DNA of 60,751 nt from Ancylobacter tetraedralis (lineage in GTDB: Bacteria; Pseudomonadota; Alphaproteobacteria; Rhizobiales; Xanthobacteraceae). A model generated the notes under the pieces. The model was not told where the DNA came from and did not search any database. It saw only the letters and a list, made by a program, of their open reading frames with translations. How positions within the stretch are numbered: the first letter of the stretch is position 1; every line of letters begins with the position of its first letter. The position numbers and the translations under genes were made by a program. This document shows, one piece after another, positions 59,336 to 60,751 of this stretch. Where the stretch lies: contig NZ_JACICD010000016.1 of assembly GCF_014195655.1 (NCBI RefSeq), positions 1 to 60,751 on the forward strand. The letters run 5' to 3'.

Positions 59336-60751
59336 TCAGAAGCGGGTGCCACCGCTGAAGCGGAAAGCCTGCGTCTGGTCGTAAGCCTCCTTCGAAAGCG
59401 CCCAGGCGTAATCGAAGCGCAGCGGGCCGAAGGGCGACTTCCAGATCAAGCTGACACCGACCGAGGAGCGGATGGAGTCGCTGTCGGCGACGCAGACATT
59501 GTTCATGCCCTTGGTGCTGGAACCCGGCAGCGCGGAGCAGTCGACCAGATTGTTCTGCCATCCCGCAATATTCGGGAAGGTCGTCTGGCCCTGATAGTCC
59601 CACAGCGAGCCGGCATCCGCGAACACAGCACCCTTCATGCCCAGATCCTTCGGCAGGAAGGTGAGCGGGAACTGCACTTCCGCGGTCGTACCCCAGTAAA
59701 GCGTGCCGCCCAGCGCATCCGGATCGGAGCCGTCGATACCCGAGGCCAAGTCACGCGGACCAATGCCGTTGGGAGCGAAGCCGCGGACAATATCCGGACC
59801 CTTGAAGAAGTTGTCCAGGATACGCAGGTCCTGACCACCCCACGAGGCGATGTTACCCGCCTGGCCGCGCAGCATCAGCACCACGTCGCCGTAAACCGGG
59901 AAGTAGAACCGCGAGTCGAATGTAGTCTTGATATAGTCGACGTCGCCACCGAGACCGGCAAGGTCCTGCTTCAGTTCGAGCAGATAGCCGTTGGTCGGAT
60001 CGATGTTGTTGTCGAGCATGTTGTAGGTGAGCGTGTAGCCGACGGCAGAGGTAAGCGCCGGATCATTGTTCACCTCAAGCAGCGCCCACGAGATCTTACC
60101 GTAGTAGTAGTAATCGCTCGTGTCGATCGAGATTTCCTTCTGGTACAGGCTGTAGCGCAGGCCCAGGGTCAACTCGTCGGTCAGCGGCAGCGATACGCGC
60201 AGAGTGCCACCCGCCGTGCTGGTGTCATACGGGCTGTAGCTGGTCGCGCTGGTCTGCTTCCAATAGAGGTCGAAGCCGGCGGCGACGCGGTAATCGAGGA
60301 AATACGGCTCGGTGAAGCTGAAGTCCACGCCCTGGGTGTTCTGACCCAGCGTGCCGGCCAGACGCACATACTGGCCACGACCGAGGAAGTTCTTCTCCGA
60401 GATCGCCACTTCGCCGATGAAGCCGTCCGAGGTCGAGTAGCCACCCGAGATCGAGAAGTCACCCGTCGGCTGGTCGTCGACCTGAACCACCAGGATCACG
60501 CGATCCGGCGCGGTGCCGGGCTCCGTGGTGATCTTCACGTCCTTGAAGTAGCCGAGATTGCGCAGCCGCCGCTCGGCCCGGTCAATCAGCACGCGGTTAT
60601 AGGCATCGCCCTCGGCGAGATCGAACTCGCGCCGGATGACCCAGTCGCGGGTGCGAGTGTTGCCGCGGATCTCGATGCGCTCGATATAGACGCGCGGCCC
60701 TTCCTCGACGGCGAATACCAGCGAGATGGTGCGGTTCTGCACGTTGCGATC
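59336..60751 (-). CDS. bamA: outer membrane protein assembly factor BamA (N-terminus outside window)
   Basis: The 471 residues present run into the right window edge in frame. They contain the last POTRA domains (VYIERIEIRGNTRTRDWVIR, AERRLRNLGYFKDVKI) and the whole 16-strand Omp85 barrel. Barrel marks include EVAISEKNFLGRGQYVRLAG, the VRGF motif in DIVRGFAPNGIGPRD, and the terminal FRFSGGTRF. The complete protein is usually 750-850 residues, so about 300-350 are missing. It inserts beta-barrel proteins into the outer membrane and would handle the autotransporter at 4005. The bamA-lpxD-fabZ-lpxA order is the conserved envelope cluster. Confidence 0.97.
   Translation of the reverse strand, partial: DRNVQNRTISLVFAVEEGPRVYIERIEIRGNTRTRDWVIRREFDLAEGDAYNRVLIDRAERRLRNLGYFKDVKITTEPGTAPDRVILVVQVDDQPTGDFSISGGYSTSDGFIGEVAISEKNFLGRGQYVRLAGTLGQNTQGVDFSFTEPYFLDYRVAAGFDLYWKQTSATSYSPYDTSTAGGTLRVSLPLTDELTLGLRYSLYQKEISIDTSDYYYYGKISWALLEVNNDPALTSAVGYTLTYNMLDNNIDPTNGYLLELKQDLAGLGGDVDYIKTTFDSRFYFPVYGDVVLMLRGQAGNIASWGGQDLRILDNFFKGPDIVRGFAPNGIGPRDLASGIDGSDPDALGGTLYWGTTAEVQFPLTFLPKDLGMKGAVFADAGSLWDYQGQTTFPNIAGWQNNLVDCSALPGSSTKGMNNVCVADSDSIRSSVGVSLIWKSPFGPLRFDYAWALSKEAYDQTQAFRFSGGTRF

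Overview
The window reads as part of a high-G+C alphaproteobacterial chromosome, most likely order Hyphomicrobiales (Rhizobiales), and perhaps near Xanthobacteraceae. The family placement is an inference from gene order and protein style, not from a search. Support comes from the ppiD-trpEGDC-moaC-moeA ... lexA-comEC-gltX-gltA-lpxB-lpxI-lpxA-fabZ-lpxD-bamA order, the use of lpxI for the UDP-diacylglucosamine step, an alphaproteobacterial GAAC-N7-GAAC LexA box, and a tRNA-Ser with encoded CCA.

Left third (1-21.1 kb), accessory DNA. It opens inside a phage terminase small subunit gene. Next come a serine beta-lactamase-like hydrolase divergent from an AraC regulator, a 1,414-residue autotransporter, a small Tat-type exported protein and an FAD-dependent aromatic-ring hydroxylase. 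From 10.65 to 12.66 kb is a gene graveyard: an SMP-30-like scrap, two LysR C-terminal fragments, a 5'-truncated IS110-family element and the N-terminus of a medium-chain dehydrogenase. An SDR/TetR divergent pair follows. Between 14.69 and 20.69 kb is a four-gene island: a Schlafen/AlbA_2-type protein, a HEPN (R-x4-H) protein, an SPPY-type DNA methyltransferase and an unknown protein. Copies of a dispersed intergenic repeat lie on both sides, and tRNA-Ser(CGA) borders it on the right with its 3' end facing the accessory DNA. This is the best candidate for an undescribed (probably anti-phage) system.

Middle (21.2-36.4 kb), mostly core. A YqjD-like membrane protein is followed by rplU-rpmA behind a near-consensus promoter, a GNAT acetyltransferase, obgE and proB. 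A lone A+T-rich gene of unknown function (TTG start) sits just after proB. Then come an exported serine hydrolase, a four-gene polyamine-type ABC importer (binding protein, ATPase, two permeases, the last three coupled by ATGA overlaps), and pyrG, secG and tpiA on the minus strand.

Right (36.5-60.75 kb), core. ppiD and the tryptophan genes trpE, trpG, trpD and trpC run into moaC and moeA. A nitrogen-scavenging cassette (HpxZ/AtzH-like protein, GntR regulator, allophanate hydrolase) interrupts the array before lexA. comEC, gltX and gltA follow. The lipid A/outer-membrane operon bamA-lpxD-fabZ-lpxA-lpxI-lpxB on the minus strand runs off the right edge inside bamA.

No rRNA gene, CRISPR array or complete insertion sequence was seen. 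All functional calls come from motif reading, without database searches.
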